From: Hygrophila difformis
Taxonomy: Eukaryota; Streptophyta; Magnoliopsida; Lamiales; Acanthaceae
Direction: 5' to 3'
Assembly (NCBI GenBank): GCA_030278955.1
Contig: JAOANR010000010.1
Location: forward strand, 23,590,444 to 23,654,443
DNA length: 64,000 bases
The translations under genes and the position numbers were made by a program. Each line of letters starts with the position of its first letter. Within the stretch, counting starts at the first letter, position 1. Shown here one piece after another: positions 23,621-34,166 of this stretch. Below the pieces are notes generated by a model. That model searched no databases, was not told the DNA's origin, and saw nothing but the letters and a program-made list of their open reading frames with translations.

Positions 23621-24655
23621 AGTACTTTAACTAATTTTTTGGCAAAAAACAGAACCCAACTTTATAATATTAGAAAAAATAATCAATTTCCATATTTCTC
23701 TTGGAATATCACTTTAACACTTTCAACTTCTCAACATTTTTATTTTGGCCCTATTTTTTAGAAAAATATGTTTTATTCTGCATTATTATATTGTGTAGCA
23801 CCCATAAATTTTATATTTAATATTAAATATATATACTTTTATGATAAATTGATTGATTATTACTAATTAAAAAATTTTAGCTTATTGATTTCTGTTAATA
23901 TTTTAGTTCTAATTTTAATATAATTTAATAAAAAATTATTTAATAATATTATATATAAATTTAAAGAATTTATAATATATATTTTTAATTATATATTTAC
24001 AAAATATAAAATATAATTATGTAATTTTATTTATTTTCAATTTATCTCTTTTTAAAATACATATAAAGATTTTCTCAAAATCTTAGAAATCTTAGAAAGA
24101 TATTTTTGAAGAATATTTATTTAAAATATTTTAAATAAGCTAAAGATTTTCTCAATTTATTTTCTAAATATAGATGAAATCTTAAAAAGATATTTTTGAA
24201 GAATATTTAAAGTAGATTAAATTAATTCAAGATTATTTTATAGATGGCAGATGTCACCATCTGGTATTTTTGAAAGGATGATGTGGCGTTTATGATGTGT
24301 CGTGATAATAGTCGTAGATATGTTTTATGATGTTTTATAATGATTTACAGATGTAACCTTGAGTTTATATTTTTTAATAAAAAGTAAGAAAAAATATAAG
24401 TTTCAATAAGGGCAATACAGTCTGAACATGCCAAAAAATATTCAGGATTTATTATATGGATAAATATTAAAAGTATAGGTGTTATTATTGTTTATATCTT
24501 TCAATTTTAAAATTATAAATATATTATTAATTAAATATATATTTTTAAATTTTTTTAAATATGTAGATTAAATAAATATTATTAAATATAAATATATAGG
24601 GCTATGCAATATATTAAATATAATTCCTTTTATAAATTATACGAGTATGAAAATG
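23621..24655. other. Extremely AT-rich intergenic DNA
   Basis: Long runs of A/T with no open frames. A small patch at 24,240-24,310 (GATGGCAGATGTCACCATC) is an imperfect palindrome. Confidence 0.5.
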
Positions 24656-24659
24656 ATAT

Positions 24660-24790
24660 TGTTCGAGCGGTTCGATTCGATCAAAGCTCGGTCAACGCTC
24701 GGCTTGGTCAAAGCTCGGCTCGAATTCTCATGAGCTCAAGCCGAGTTTAATACTATTCGCGCTCGGATCGGCTCGTTCATACCCCTAGTA
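24660..24790. repeat. GCTCGGCTCG-type repeat, terminal part of a MITE
   Basis: Repeats of AAGCTCGG and GCTCGGCTCG end in a TACCCCTAG terminus. The wording resembles the hAT MITE at 49276-49808. The left boundary is unclear. Confidence 0.4.
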
Positions 24791-24819
24791 TTATCTATAG
24801 ATAAACAAACAAAAATCTA

Positions 24820-25075
24820 TGGCCATGTATGCCAAAACAGCTGCAAATCATGTATTTTATGAAATAATATGAGATAAATTAGCTTATTTAAAAAGAAAAA
24901 TAACTTAAAATAATGTTCAATCAACTATTTTTGAAACCGCTGCAAATAGCAGTATTTTGGATTTTAGCTTATTTTAGGCAAAAAGTTAGTCTCGAAATTG
25001 TCAAACTAATTTTAACTAAATATTACTCACAGAATCAGTTAACAGCTAACAGTTAATTCCCAAACAGGTTCTTTA
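24820..25075. repeat. Possible MITE
   Basis: The segment ends TTCCCAAACAGG and contains ACAGCTAACAGTTAAT, resembling common plant hAT-type MITE ends. No duplication was confirmed. Confidence 0.3.
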
Positions 25076-25136
25076 TCTATATAATCTCTTCCCTCTTCCC
25101 TCTTCCCGTTAGGTTGCAAAATTGTACAATATATTT

Positions 25137-27506
25137 ATTTAACAATTAATATCTTTTTTTTTTCAGAATAAAGTTTTTATTGCCAACAGGCCGGACACAA
25201 ACCGGACCTCATCCAGATTTACACAGAAGTATCTCGTTACAATAATAACTCTTGCTGCAACAATCTAAGAAATTTAAAAGCATCAACGTTGAAATACCCC
25301 GCACAGAGGGCAATAAGACAATGGTATCGCCTAAGACTTAATCAACATAGAAACATTTAGCAAGACATTAACAGAAACCTCCCCAAAGGCTTGCTACAAC
25401 AACAACCTGGAGACATTAACCATGCTCAGACTTGAAACTAGCAGCATCACATGACAAAATCCATCACCGATCAGATTAATACCATTCTTCAATTTTTCTA
25501 CCACCTGCCACGCCCAATCTTGCCCTATGATCTTCTTGGCCGTTCCTCTCCCTTAAGATATTTTGAGTCTCCACAGCTCCAGCAGACTGTTTCACCACCA
25601 GAATTGGTGCCTGTAAGAGATGCAAGCGCCAAGGAATGAGCCATGTTCCACCAATCTATTCTTGATGAGCTATTCCGACCTCCTACCATTCCTCAGAAAT
25701 TTCACTCAAAAACTCAAACATAACAACTCGCTGCAGCATCTCAGACCCACACTTCAACCTTTCCGCACCCAGTTGCCCCACGCTTCGCCCAATAGTCGGC
25801 TAGAGAATTACGTTCCCTTAATATGTGTTGAATACGTACATTTCCAGCAAAATTTAAGACTGAGGCTATAGGTCCGATTTTCTTCCTGAAACGCCAAGGG
25901 ACGCTCCCCATTTCCTGCAACCATCTCACCACGTTTATTGAATCACATTCAAATATAAGCTTCTGTAGCGGGAAACCATGATCTCGAATCAGTGCCCTAC
26001 AAACTCGGCTTATGGCATATATTTCTGCCTCTGTTGAGTCCGAGTGCCCGATGTAGTCGGACAGTATAAAAATAACCTTTCCCTCTTCGTCCCTTACGAC
26101 TCCTCCAATCCCAGCTGGCCCCGGCTTGCCTAATGATGACCCATCTGTGTTGATTTTCTACCATCTTTTAAGAGGACAAACCCAAGTCAGCCCTCCCCGT
26201 GGGATTCGAACCCTTGTCTGACCTGATCTAGGCAGCCCCTCGAAGAGGTGTGCCCCATCACCATACCAGCCACCAGAACTTTCCTTTAAGGCTGCTTTCC
26301 ACCAAAGCCCAAATCCTCTATTTAACTTCCTCAACAACCATTGATTTAACAATCTGGATCCCCTTGAATGTAGCTTCTTTCCAATATTTCCAGATTGTCC
26401 AAACTATTGTGATACCCGTTACTAGCCATACTTCCTTACGTCCTCCTTTCACTTCACAGCTCAGCCACCAAGTCAACAAGTTTGTTACAATACCCGGAAT
26501 TGCCCAGACAATATCAAACCAGGCCGCCCCTTGGTACCACAATGAGGATGCAAAATCACATTTACAAAAAAGATGGTCAGTTGATTCTACCTCCTCTCCA
26601 CAACATAAGCAATGTACATTTGTGGACTGTAGGCATCCTCTTCTTCGTAATTCTTTCCGAACCGGTAAGGCATGTTGAAATAGCTTCCATGCTAGCAATT
26701 TTGCTTTCATGGGAGTTTTAATCCTCCAAAAAGGTCTCCACATCCGCTGCAGGTCAGATTGCTCTCTATCCATCATCGGCCTCCAACATGAGTGAGTGGT
26801 GAACTTTCCATTGCCCTCTTGCGTCCATACTACTTTGTCCTCCAAGTATCTACTCAGCCTCGCCCTGCTTAACACTTGCAAAAATTCAATCCAAACTCCA
26901 TTCTCCCAATCAAATAACGGCCTCCTAAAATCAATATTCCAACGCCATTCAAAGCCCATCCAGACACCGAATTCAGACATCATCCCATCCTTTTTTATTG
27001 CTAATGAAAAAAGTCTTGGAAAAATCACCCTCAACTGTCTGCCTTCCTCCAACCATATGTCCTCCCAGAACCGAGTAGACAGGTCGTTTCCCACATGATG
27101 ATGAAGCCGCTCCCCTGGTTCTGAGCTCATCCTATCCCATGCATTACATATATTGCCCCCACAGTGACCTATACTTCTTAATTCCCAGGACCAAAGGAGC
27201 CTTGCCATCATAGTATTTCTCATTAATCACCCTCTTCCATAATGAGTATTCCTTCCCAAATCTTCATCTCCACTTTAATAACAAGGCCTCATTAAATTTA
27301 TGAACATTCCAAACACTCAAACCTCTAGCTTCCTTGTGTTGACAGATTTTGTTCCAACTCAGTGTGTGTAATTTTCTTGTCCCTCCCGATTCGTTCCAAA
27401 AGAAGCCACACTTTATTTTCTCAAGTGTCTCTGGAAGCCATGTTTTTACTAAAACTAATTAAAACTAAATTCGGCCTTCAACGCTTAATTTAACAATTAA
27501 TATCTT
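25137..27506 (-). mobile_element. L1-type LINE, 5' truncated
   Basis: The perfect 19-bp duplication ATTTAACAATTAATATCTT (25137-25155, 27488-27506) flanks a 2.3 kb minus-strand LINE copy lacking ORF1, endonuclease and nearly all reverse transcriptase. The T-rich 3' end follows the left duplication. It is related to the LINE at 2.5-9.9 kb. 5' truncation is the normal outcome of target-primed reverse transcription. Confidence 0.93.
25741..27223 (-). pseudogene. LINE ORF2 C-terminal part (zf-RVT, RNase H)
   Basis: The open frame 27223-26318 covers the region after the RT palm and the zinc-binding RVT domain (CLCCGEEVESTDHLFCKCDF). A stop near 26,318 and shifts follow. RNase H remnants continue to 25741, including the minus-strand INTDGSSLG-like segment at about 26,140 and RERNSLADYWAKRG at about 25,800. 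Confidence 0.85.
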
Positions 27507-27538
27507 AAAATATAGAGAAGTAAAAATTTGAAAAAATG

Positions 27539-27804
27539 TACTACCTCCATTTTTTTAAAAAAAAAGTTTCACGTTTTGACTTTTTTACTGTTTATTGTAG
27601 TACTTTAACTTCTATTTTTGTTATAGTTATAGAAGATAAAATATAGACAAGTAAGATCTTGTTGGATTCGTCTCATTTTGTAGTTTTTAAATATTCAATT
27701 TTTAGAATTTTTACTCGTACCAAATTTGAGTTATTAATCGTTGAAAATGTGCATTGGCATACGTACAAATGAAAAACGTTACAGTTAAAAAAATGGAGGA
27801 AGTA
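27539..27804. mobile_element. Stowaway-type MITE, copy 2
   Basis: Ends CTACCTCCATT and AATGGAGGAAG are flanked by TA. The interior matches the copy at 18076-18335 along its length. Confidence 0.85.
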
Positions 27805-27824
27805 TATTGTCAAACTATACGAAA

Positions 27825-27961
27825 AGATGAATCCAACCAGATCCCATTTGACTATATTTTACCCTATATAACTACAACAAATATTTAGGTCAAACATGCA
27901 TATTTAATAAAATAGTGTAAAAAGTCCAATTGAAACATCTGAAATGTGGAGGAGGGAGTAT
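27825..27961. mobile_element. Truncated Stowaway fragment
   Basis: The opposite-orientation half of the same family (GAATCCAACCAGATCCC, TGACTATATTTTA) ends GGAGGAGGGAGTA. It abuts the inverted-repeat element that follows. Confidence 0.55.
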
Positions 27962-29463
27962 AGGAATAATTGTAAAAAAAAAAAGTCAATTTTCTTTTCA
28001 TTTTTGCCGATCCGCCCCCTTCGAATTTTCGGCCCCTATTAGTCCGTTTCATTTGCTAATTAAAACTAAATTCATCCTAAACTCACTAATCCAAGTCAAT
28101 TAGAGATTTAATCAAAAAATTTACCAAAAACGTCTATTTTCTTGTCATTTTGTGACCATTACAAATAATTGGCTCAAATTGTTGTGATCATTGCATTAAA
28201 TATATTATACTTTTATACATTTTTGTTTGTTCTTTTTTATTTCTACAGTTTACATTATAATGTCATAACTACAAATAAGATGTTTTCAATGCATATCATA
28301 TTACTGTATGCATTACATATCCTCATTACAATAACATCAAACATTGGATTCGAAATTAAATATTCCATTGGCATCTTCCTTCAAATCAAATTGCATGGTA
28401 AATCAATGACACTAAATCTTACTCATTACTACTATTACTAATCACAACCTCTTTATTGCTTTTAGAAAAAAGAATCAATCATGTTGGAATTTGGATAGCA
28501 GATCCAGACGTTGGTAAGGATATTTTATTTCAATAATTAAAAAAAATGCTGTAACACCCGAGGAAAAACAAATTCAAATTGTTTTGAACTACGTCATGAC
28601 TTGATCCCTTCACAGGGTACGTAGGCAGCTTAGAACTAATTTCTAAGTTCAGTCACGAAATAAATTGCAAAATACATCACGAATTAGATCACAAGGACGA
28701 TAGGAGATGTTGGAACCAATTTAGACTAGGCTAAGTAGGACCCGGAAATGTTGCGAGCGATAAGCCGGACTCGCAACAAGATTAAGAAGAAGATTCCGCA
28801 ACGAAGACGACCCAGGGAATCGAGCTAACACGTAGAAAACCGATAGGGGAAAGCGAGGGAAGACCCGACGGAACACGCGGATCGCCGAACCGGCCGGTCC
28901 GGCCGGCCCGCGCTGTCCGCGCGCCGCCGCGCGGCCACCGCGCGGCCAAGGGCGTCGCAACGCCAGGCCTGGCACGCGTGCTCCGCGCGACCATAGGGGT
29001 GGGTGCGCGCCACCTCCGCGCCAGAGGGGCTGAAGGTGTAATCTTTCCATTCGGGGGTGATTTTCTTGCCGAAATTACAACTCCCTTCGAGGGAAACCAA
29101 ATCCCAGCCTTAAGGAAGGCTTAGGGGCGGCTGGGGAGCCTCAAAAGCCCTAATCCCACAGAAACCCATCCCCACCATACTTACAAACTCCCTCTCCAAG
29201 CCAAACCCTCCCGACGAAGCTTTCCGGCGAACATTCCGGCGACGACGAGGTGAACGGGACTGAGCCACGGCTTCATAGAACCTTGGTAAGTCTTAATATA
29301 TCGTTCCATCAGTCCATGAGTCTCCGAAACTCGAATTCTAACACTATTTCCTTACTACGATTTCACGTCGGAAAACGAACAAAAAGCGATCGGAGAAGTT
29401 GGCCGTTCGTCGTGACCCTAGGACGTCCGGAAACCCAATCCAGCGACCCTATCATCCTTCTAA

Positions 29464-30965
29464 GTAAGTTAAAACCTTACTCACAAATTTTCGTGGTTGT
29501 TTGTTGTTTAAATCTCGAGATATAGGCTTGTAACAAAAATCGGTTTTCAAAAACCCTATTTTCGTCCAATTTTAAAGACTCGCCAAAAACTCGACCTTCG
29601 GGAATTCAAACCGAAAACTTTTCAACATAAAAGTTGTTCCTAACACCTTTATCTATCTTGTGGCCAAATTTCAGCCATTGACATTAAGTTTTGCTATCCC
29701 AATTTTCGCCATGAACTTTCTGTATCAAACCGAACGATTTAAATCTGTGACAGATTCCTTCATTCAACTTGATGCATGTTTTTCACCCATTTTTCGAATG
29801 ATTTAACTTTGCATTTCTAAACAAAAGTTGTAGATAATTGTGTCTAGATTATGCCTACAAAATTTCACGAATTTTGGTGTTCATTTGATATGTCAAACGG
29901 CCAAGTTTTTAGAACTGTTTTGAATTCGTTTTAAGGGCCATGAGTATGCAGTGAGTTGCACTCGATTTTTGAGTACCAAGAATTCATTATTTCCAAAAAC
30001 TTAAAACATGAAAGTTGTTCCTTAATGTGTCGTGTAGTTACTGTAAAAATTTCACATCGATTGGTTTTGAAATGAATTTTTAATCGGCGTTGCACGAACC
30101 TGTGATGAAAACAGTTTTCAAGACATAAATTATTCTTTGCAATAAACTCAAATTTCAACTCACTTCGGAACCTTATTTCCAAAAACTTAAAACATGAAAG
30201 TTGTTCGTGTGTGTGTTTTTGAATTACTGGCCAAGTTTCAGAATTTTTGGAGAAAAGACGAATTTTAAATTAAGAAAGGCGTGAACTGCCTCGAATAGGA
30301 TTTTTCGAACTTGAGAAAACTCGAACTATGAAAACGCGATATCGATCCTTTGATAACTTTGAAATACGAACTTTCGAAAAATCCCGTTCACTAGGCTGAG
30401 CCGATCTTCATACTATCATTATCTTTGAGACTGCCTCGTTAGTGGTCTCCTTACTATCTGAGATTGCCTCGTTAGTGATCTCGCGCGCTGTATTTGTGGA
30501 TCGCCTCGTTAGTGGTCCTACTATCTTTTTGGATCGCCTCGTTAGTGGTCCTACTATCTTTGAGACTGCCTCGTTAGTGGTCTCCCATTGTTTGGACTGC
30601 CTCGTTAGTGGTCCTATGTTGAGATTGCCTCGTTAGTGATCTCCCGGTATGGTGTCCTCTTCTTAGTTTACGGGATGAAAAGTAAAAGACTCGTGTGAGT
30701 GTTTCATTATGCTTAAATCGTATTTATCCTGTTTTTAATTATGTATTTAAAATTTATGCATCTTAAATTATGCTTTAAATTTCGCTTTTTAAATTAAGTT
30801 CTTTAATCATGATTTTCCGCTGCTAATAAATCATGTATTTTTAAATTCTCGTACGGTAAGCGAAATCTTTAGTTTAAACACTTGTAACCCCTTTTATTTG
30901 TAGTTAGGGATTAACTTACTCAGTATATTTTTATACTGACAACCGTTGTCATTTTTCTTTTACAG
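29464..30965 (+). promoter_or_regulatory. Predicted LTR leader intron
   Basis: The donor is GTAAGT at 29464 (context CTAAGTAAGTTAA). A branch-like TTAAC/CTTAC lies at 30,912-30,920, and the TTTTTCTTTTACAG acceptor ends at 30965; length 1,502 bp. Equivalent signals in elements B and E give 1,506 and 1,500 bp. Splicing is inferred, not shown. Confidence 0.45.
30427..30643 (+). repeat. Tandem hairpin array, 7 units (A 5' LTR)
   Basis: Units start at 30427, 30460, 30498, 30531, 30562, 30594 and 30621. Each is a 4-5-bp stem around a 12-13-nt constant loop (TGCCTCGTTAGTG). Stem pairs are GAGAC/GTCTC (units 1, 5), GAGAT/ATCTC (2, 7), GGAC/GTCC (6) and GGAT/GTCC with one G-U (3, 4). Spacers of about 4-15 nt vary. 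Confidence 0.9.
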
Positions 30966-31312
30966 AGTATGTCGAGTGACGCATACGCATGCACTTGGGG
31001 GGAAATAATTATGAACATTTTCGCTTTCTGCATCATAGTACTGTTTTTACCGGGTCTGTTAAACCCGAAGATTTGGCCATGTTGGCCGTGATTTACTTTC
31101 CGCTGCATTTACTCTATTTACTTTTCGCGCATGATGATTACTACTATCGTATTAAGTATTATAAATTTCCGGACTATATCTTGAAATGTTTTAAATCTTT
31201 TACATAACCACAAGCCTTGCATTTCCTTAGCGAGCTCGGGAAGCCGTGTCTTGCTAGGGGGATGCGGCGGTGACACCTCGGCCTGGGTTATCAAATCCGG
31301 GGTGTTACAAGT

Positions 31313-31325
31313 TGGTATCAAAGCC
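31313..31325 (+). promoter_or_regulatory. Primer binding site of A
   Basis: TGGTATCAAAGCC, four bases after the LTR, is complementary to the 3' end of plant initiator tRNA-Met with one mismatch. Confidence 0.9.
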
Positions 31326-31644
31326 CGGAAAATTTTTAAAGCTACTACTATTATTTTAAACCAATATTTTTAAGCCCAAGTGTTATTTCTTTTAAAATTA
31401 TTTATTTGACTACTAGTACTATTTTTAGCCCAAAAATCTATAATCCTTTTTACATAGCCCAAATCTTAGCCCAAGAAATATTAAATTTTGGCCCACTATA
31501 GAGGCCCAACCTTTAGCAATTTATTTTAAACTAAATTTTATGGGGAAGGGACTTGCACTTGCATGTTGCATATAGATTTAAATTTATGCATACCTTAACG
31601 TTACCTGAAAAATGTCTAACTCTAACCTCCCTTGTTGACATTAG

Positions 31645-32049
31645 ATGGCCGAGCCCAACGCGAACATGGTCAATTTGATGGTGAAATTAATGAACGCATA
31701 CCTTGAGGGCCAACAGCACATCAATTACTTCAAAACGCGGGTAGGACAGTTGGAGGGTAACCTGGCCCATTTGGGTCACCTTAGGGAAACAGACCATCAC
31801 CACATAACCCAGCTGCAGGAGCAAGTCACCCACCTCCAAGCCCAAGTGGCCCAGCTCCAAGACAAGGGAGATGATTTGGAGGAGCAGATAGAGACCATAG
31901 GCTGGGAACTGACTAACCTGGCCCAGGACGTGGACGGAGCGGTCCTTCAGAACCCGGGAACTGCTCCCAATGCCGCCATACCCATCGATGTGTCGAGCGA
32001 TGAAGATGATCCCATCAAGGCCGAGCCTGCCCACTCGTTTAAAATCTAG
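31645..32049 (+). CDS. Coiled-coil protein of element A (extra sense ORF)
   Basis: A 134-residue frame starting MAEPNANMVNLMVKLMNAYL. Residues about 30-105 are heptad-rich (QLQEQVTHLQAQVAQLQD), indicating a coiled coil; the tail is acidic (DVSSDEDD). It is homologous to the leader ORF of element E (61073-60831), which starts MAAPNVNMINLLMRLIEAYL. It has no capsid or CCHC motif and so is not ordinary gag. Its place between the primer site and the missing gag makes it an additional ORF of this lineage. Function unknown. Confidence 0.7.
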   Translation: MAEPNANMVNLMVKLMNAYLEGQQHINYFKTRVGQLEGNLAHLGHLRETDHHHITQLQEQVTHLQAQVAQLQDKGDDLEEQIETIGWELTNLAQDVDGAVLQNPGTAPNAAIPIDVSSDEDDPIKAEPAHSFKI

Positions 32050-32825
32050 TGATCCAGCTACACATTATTAGTATACTTTCCCTTCCGTACTATTAGCAGC
32101 GCACCTATTTCTATTTCGAATGCTTGTAAACCAAAATTCTTGGGTAATAAAACACAAGCCTATTTAAATTTATTCCATGCATTTTATTTAGTTCTTTAAC
32201 TACCATAATCAAGGAGGGAAACCTACAACCAAAAAAAAAAATAAAATAAAAAAAATAAAAATAAAAATAATAATAATAATATAATAATAATAATAATAAT
32301 GTAAATAATAATAATAAAGATAATAATAAAATATATACAATACGTAAATATGTACATATAAATAAATAAATTCCAACAACCTTTACAAGAAAACCCTGAT
32401 AAATTGATACCTATTAAAAGACTAATCTTCGCTCAATAAAGAAAAAAAAAAAAAATTTTCCCCTTAAGAGCAACTATATACACTCCACATATAAACTCTA
32501 ATCTCGTGTATCTTATCACGCTAATTTAACCAAGCGATTTAGTCAAGCAACGGCGTAGGTATTATTGGGCAATCCACACACATGCAGACACTATAGGAAG
32601 GTAATAGTAAATCCAGAACATCTCAAACCATAAAATGGACAGAACAATTAAACCATGGTTCTGAAACAGCAGCACACAACCAACACATGTCAAACACCTA
32701 ACTAAGCGACAATATAACGAAAATATAAATCACAAACACCAGGCAACATCAACGTCCTCATAAGGAGGAGCCTAAACAAAGTACGTCTAAACGCAAAACC
32801 TAAACGAAAACACAAAACCAAAGGG
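32050..32825. other. Low-complexity spacer in A
   Basis: Long A-rich and (AAT)n runs (32,230-32,340) lie between the sense ORF and the convergent antisense gene. 3' ends of both transcripts would fall here. Confidence 0.6.
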
Positions 32826-32830
32826 AGACA

Positions 32831-34165
32831 TCACTGATCGGGAGGCGGGAACTGTCGGCGCATGAAGTCGTCCATCTGCCGCACATAGGCGTACATATCG
32901 GACATGGTGGCCTGCTGCTGAGCCTGCCTCGTAGCAAACGAGTCCATGCGGGTCTGATAGAGGTCCAACCTAGCGTCGAGGGCGTCATAACGAGCCTGCC
33001 CAGCTGCAAACCCGGCGTCCATACTGACCCGCATCTCCTGCATCATCTGCAGCATCTGAATCATCTCCTGCCCCTGAGGTGCCACGGCAGGAGGTGCCCC
33101 AGCAGGAGGTGGAACCACTGGAGGAGGGGGTGGCTGCTCCGGTGGTACAACGAGGATCAGGCCGCCGTCATCAGGCTGCGGGCGAAGTACAGCACGGGGA
33201 GCCCCACGACGTAAGGCGCTACGCCGCTCAGCATAAGACGGAATACGGTAGCAACGGCCAGGTGCTAGGTCGTACGGATCTGTCTCCGGTGTGGTGCGAA
33301 TCCCCTGTGCCGCGCACAACCCACAGATGAGGTGAACATGGGTAATCACCCTACTCCCTCGTCCTCTGCGCATACCCCGCAAGTTGTCCTCGATGCAAGC
33401 CCCTACATTCACCCTACCGTCCCGCGCGATGAAGCAAATGGTCTCGTAGACGTGATCCAAGACAATGTGGCTCCGGGACATCGGCCGGACACGCCCGAAC
33501 CATAGCTGAGCAAGCTCTCGCCAAGGGGAGTCCATCGACGTCAAACGAAGCTCATGACTGTGCTCGAACTGAGGAGGCACTAGGGTGCATAAGGTGTTCC
33601 ACGCAGGAGCAAGAACGCGCCCCTCAGGCTGGGGCCGGAACACGCCATCGTCGGGCAAGCCAAAATAGACGTTGATCGCCCGAGCACTGAAGTCGAGATA
33701 GCGACCACGGACCCATACCCGGGATAGATCGTCACCCTCCCCGAGACCGCCGATGTTGGCAATAACCTCCATAGCCAAATAACCGGAGGCGACGCCCTCG
33801 GGGTGACGTGCCAGACCGGTCCACTGTAAATACTCCAAGACCGCACTGACCCTGTCATCGCCCATATGAAGAGGATATATGCCTCTCTCAGGGACGTAAG
33901 CCCTGTTTCGACGAAGCTCGTCGAAATAAAAGTCCTCGGCAGCCCTCGTCCTAAACCGGAACCCGTCATGCCGGTGAGGACGCACCTCATCCGGGAGGCC
34001 CCTGAGACGCGGGCCCCTCTGCGCCTCATCCTCCTCTGACTCGCTCTCGTCGAAATCCGGCATCGCCGGAGCAGCATGACTGGGGCCAGCCTCATCAGCA
34101 ACCCGTCTCCTAGTCCTCGGAGGACACATGAGAGACGCCAAAACGACCCACAAAAAGAGCAACAT
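32831..34165 (-). CDS. Putative plant transposon protein domain (PTPD) protein, antisense in A
   Basis: Encoded opposite to the element's own transcript. The domain runs from about residue 75 to 290: FSARAINVYFGLP, a WxxL..P..H block (WNTLCTLVPPQFEHSHELRL), ELAQLWFGRVRPMSRS and DGRVNVGACIEDNL. These fit the plant-specific PTPD/Transposase_32 family, found in many plant retroelements and of unknown biochemistry. A Pro-rich linker (PPEQPPPPPVVPPP) and a helical C-terminal tail with MDxxxxRQAQQQ repeats follow. The start is 34165 if spliced, or Met at 34129 (MCPPRTRRRV). The frame is intact over 440 codons and much GC-richer than its neighbours, suggesting retained function. Confidence 0.78.
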   Translation of the reverse strand: MLLFLWVVLASLMCPPRTRRRVADEAGPSHAAPAMPDFDESESEEDEAQRGPRLRGLPDEVRPHRHDGFRFRTRAAEDFYFDELRRNRAYVPERGIYPLHMGDDRVSAVLEYLQWTGLARHPEGVASGYLAMEVIANIGGLGEGDDLSRVWVRGRYLDFSARAINVYFGLPDDGVFRPQPEGRVLAPAWNTLCTLVPPQFEHSHELRLTSMDSPWRELAQLWFGRVRPMSRSHIVLDHVYETICFIARDGRVNVGACIEDNLRGMRRGRGSRVITHVHLICGLCAAQGIRTTPETDPYDLAPGRCYRIPSYAERRSALRRGAPRAVLRPQPDDGGLILVVPPEQPPPPPVVPPPAGAPPAVAPQGQEMIQMLQMMQEMRVSMDAGFAAGQARYDALDARLDLYQTRMDSFATRQAQQQATMSDMYAYVRQMDDFMRRQFPPPDQ

Positions 34166-34166
34166 C

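Larger units (their letters stand above)
28550..31309 (+). repeat. 5' LTR of element A
   Basis: 2,760 bp, TGTAACACCCGAG to GGGGTGTTACA. In order: a CpG-dense patch (28,890-28,990), splice-donor-like GTAAGT at 29286 and 29464, four diverged ~190-bp repeats starting near 29630, 29824, 30011 and 30197, seven hairpin units (30427-30643), a CAGTATA/TATACTG hairpin (30921-30938) and a polypyrimidine-AG at 30965. Short open frames in it are not credible genes. Confidence 0.95.

Noticed and set aside
25451..26721. Plus-strand frames across the truncated LINE
   Set aside because: Shadows of minus-strand zf-RVT and RNase H coding.
28721..29100. Open frames of 70-109 codons in LTRs (Arg/Ala/Pro-rich, identical at 28.8 and 35.8 kb)
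   Set aside because: They arise from the CpG-dense patch read in several frames at once, and are duplicated only because the LTR is duplicated. No homology recognised.
30427..30643. CRISPR-like regularly spaced repeats
   Set aside because: The unit is a hairpin in a plant LTR, the intervening DNA is short and repetitive, and no cas genes exist. It is reported as a hairpin array instead.
32831..34165. Antisense frame in A as an artefact of GC-rich sequence
   Set aside because: Rejected as artefact because the protein shows ordered PTPD motifs and splice-like signals; it is annotated as a gene.
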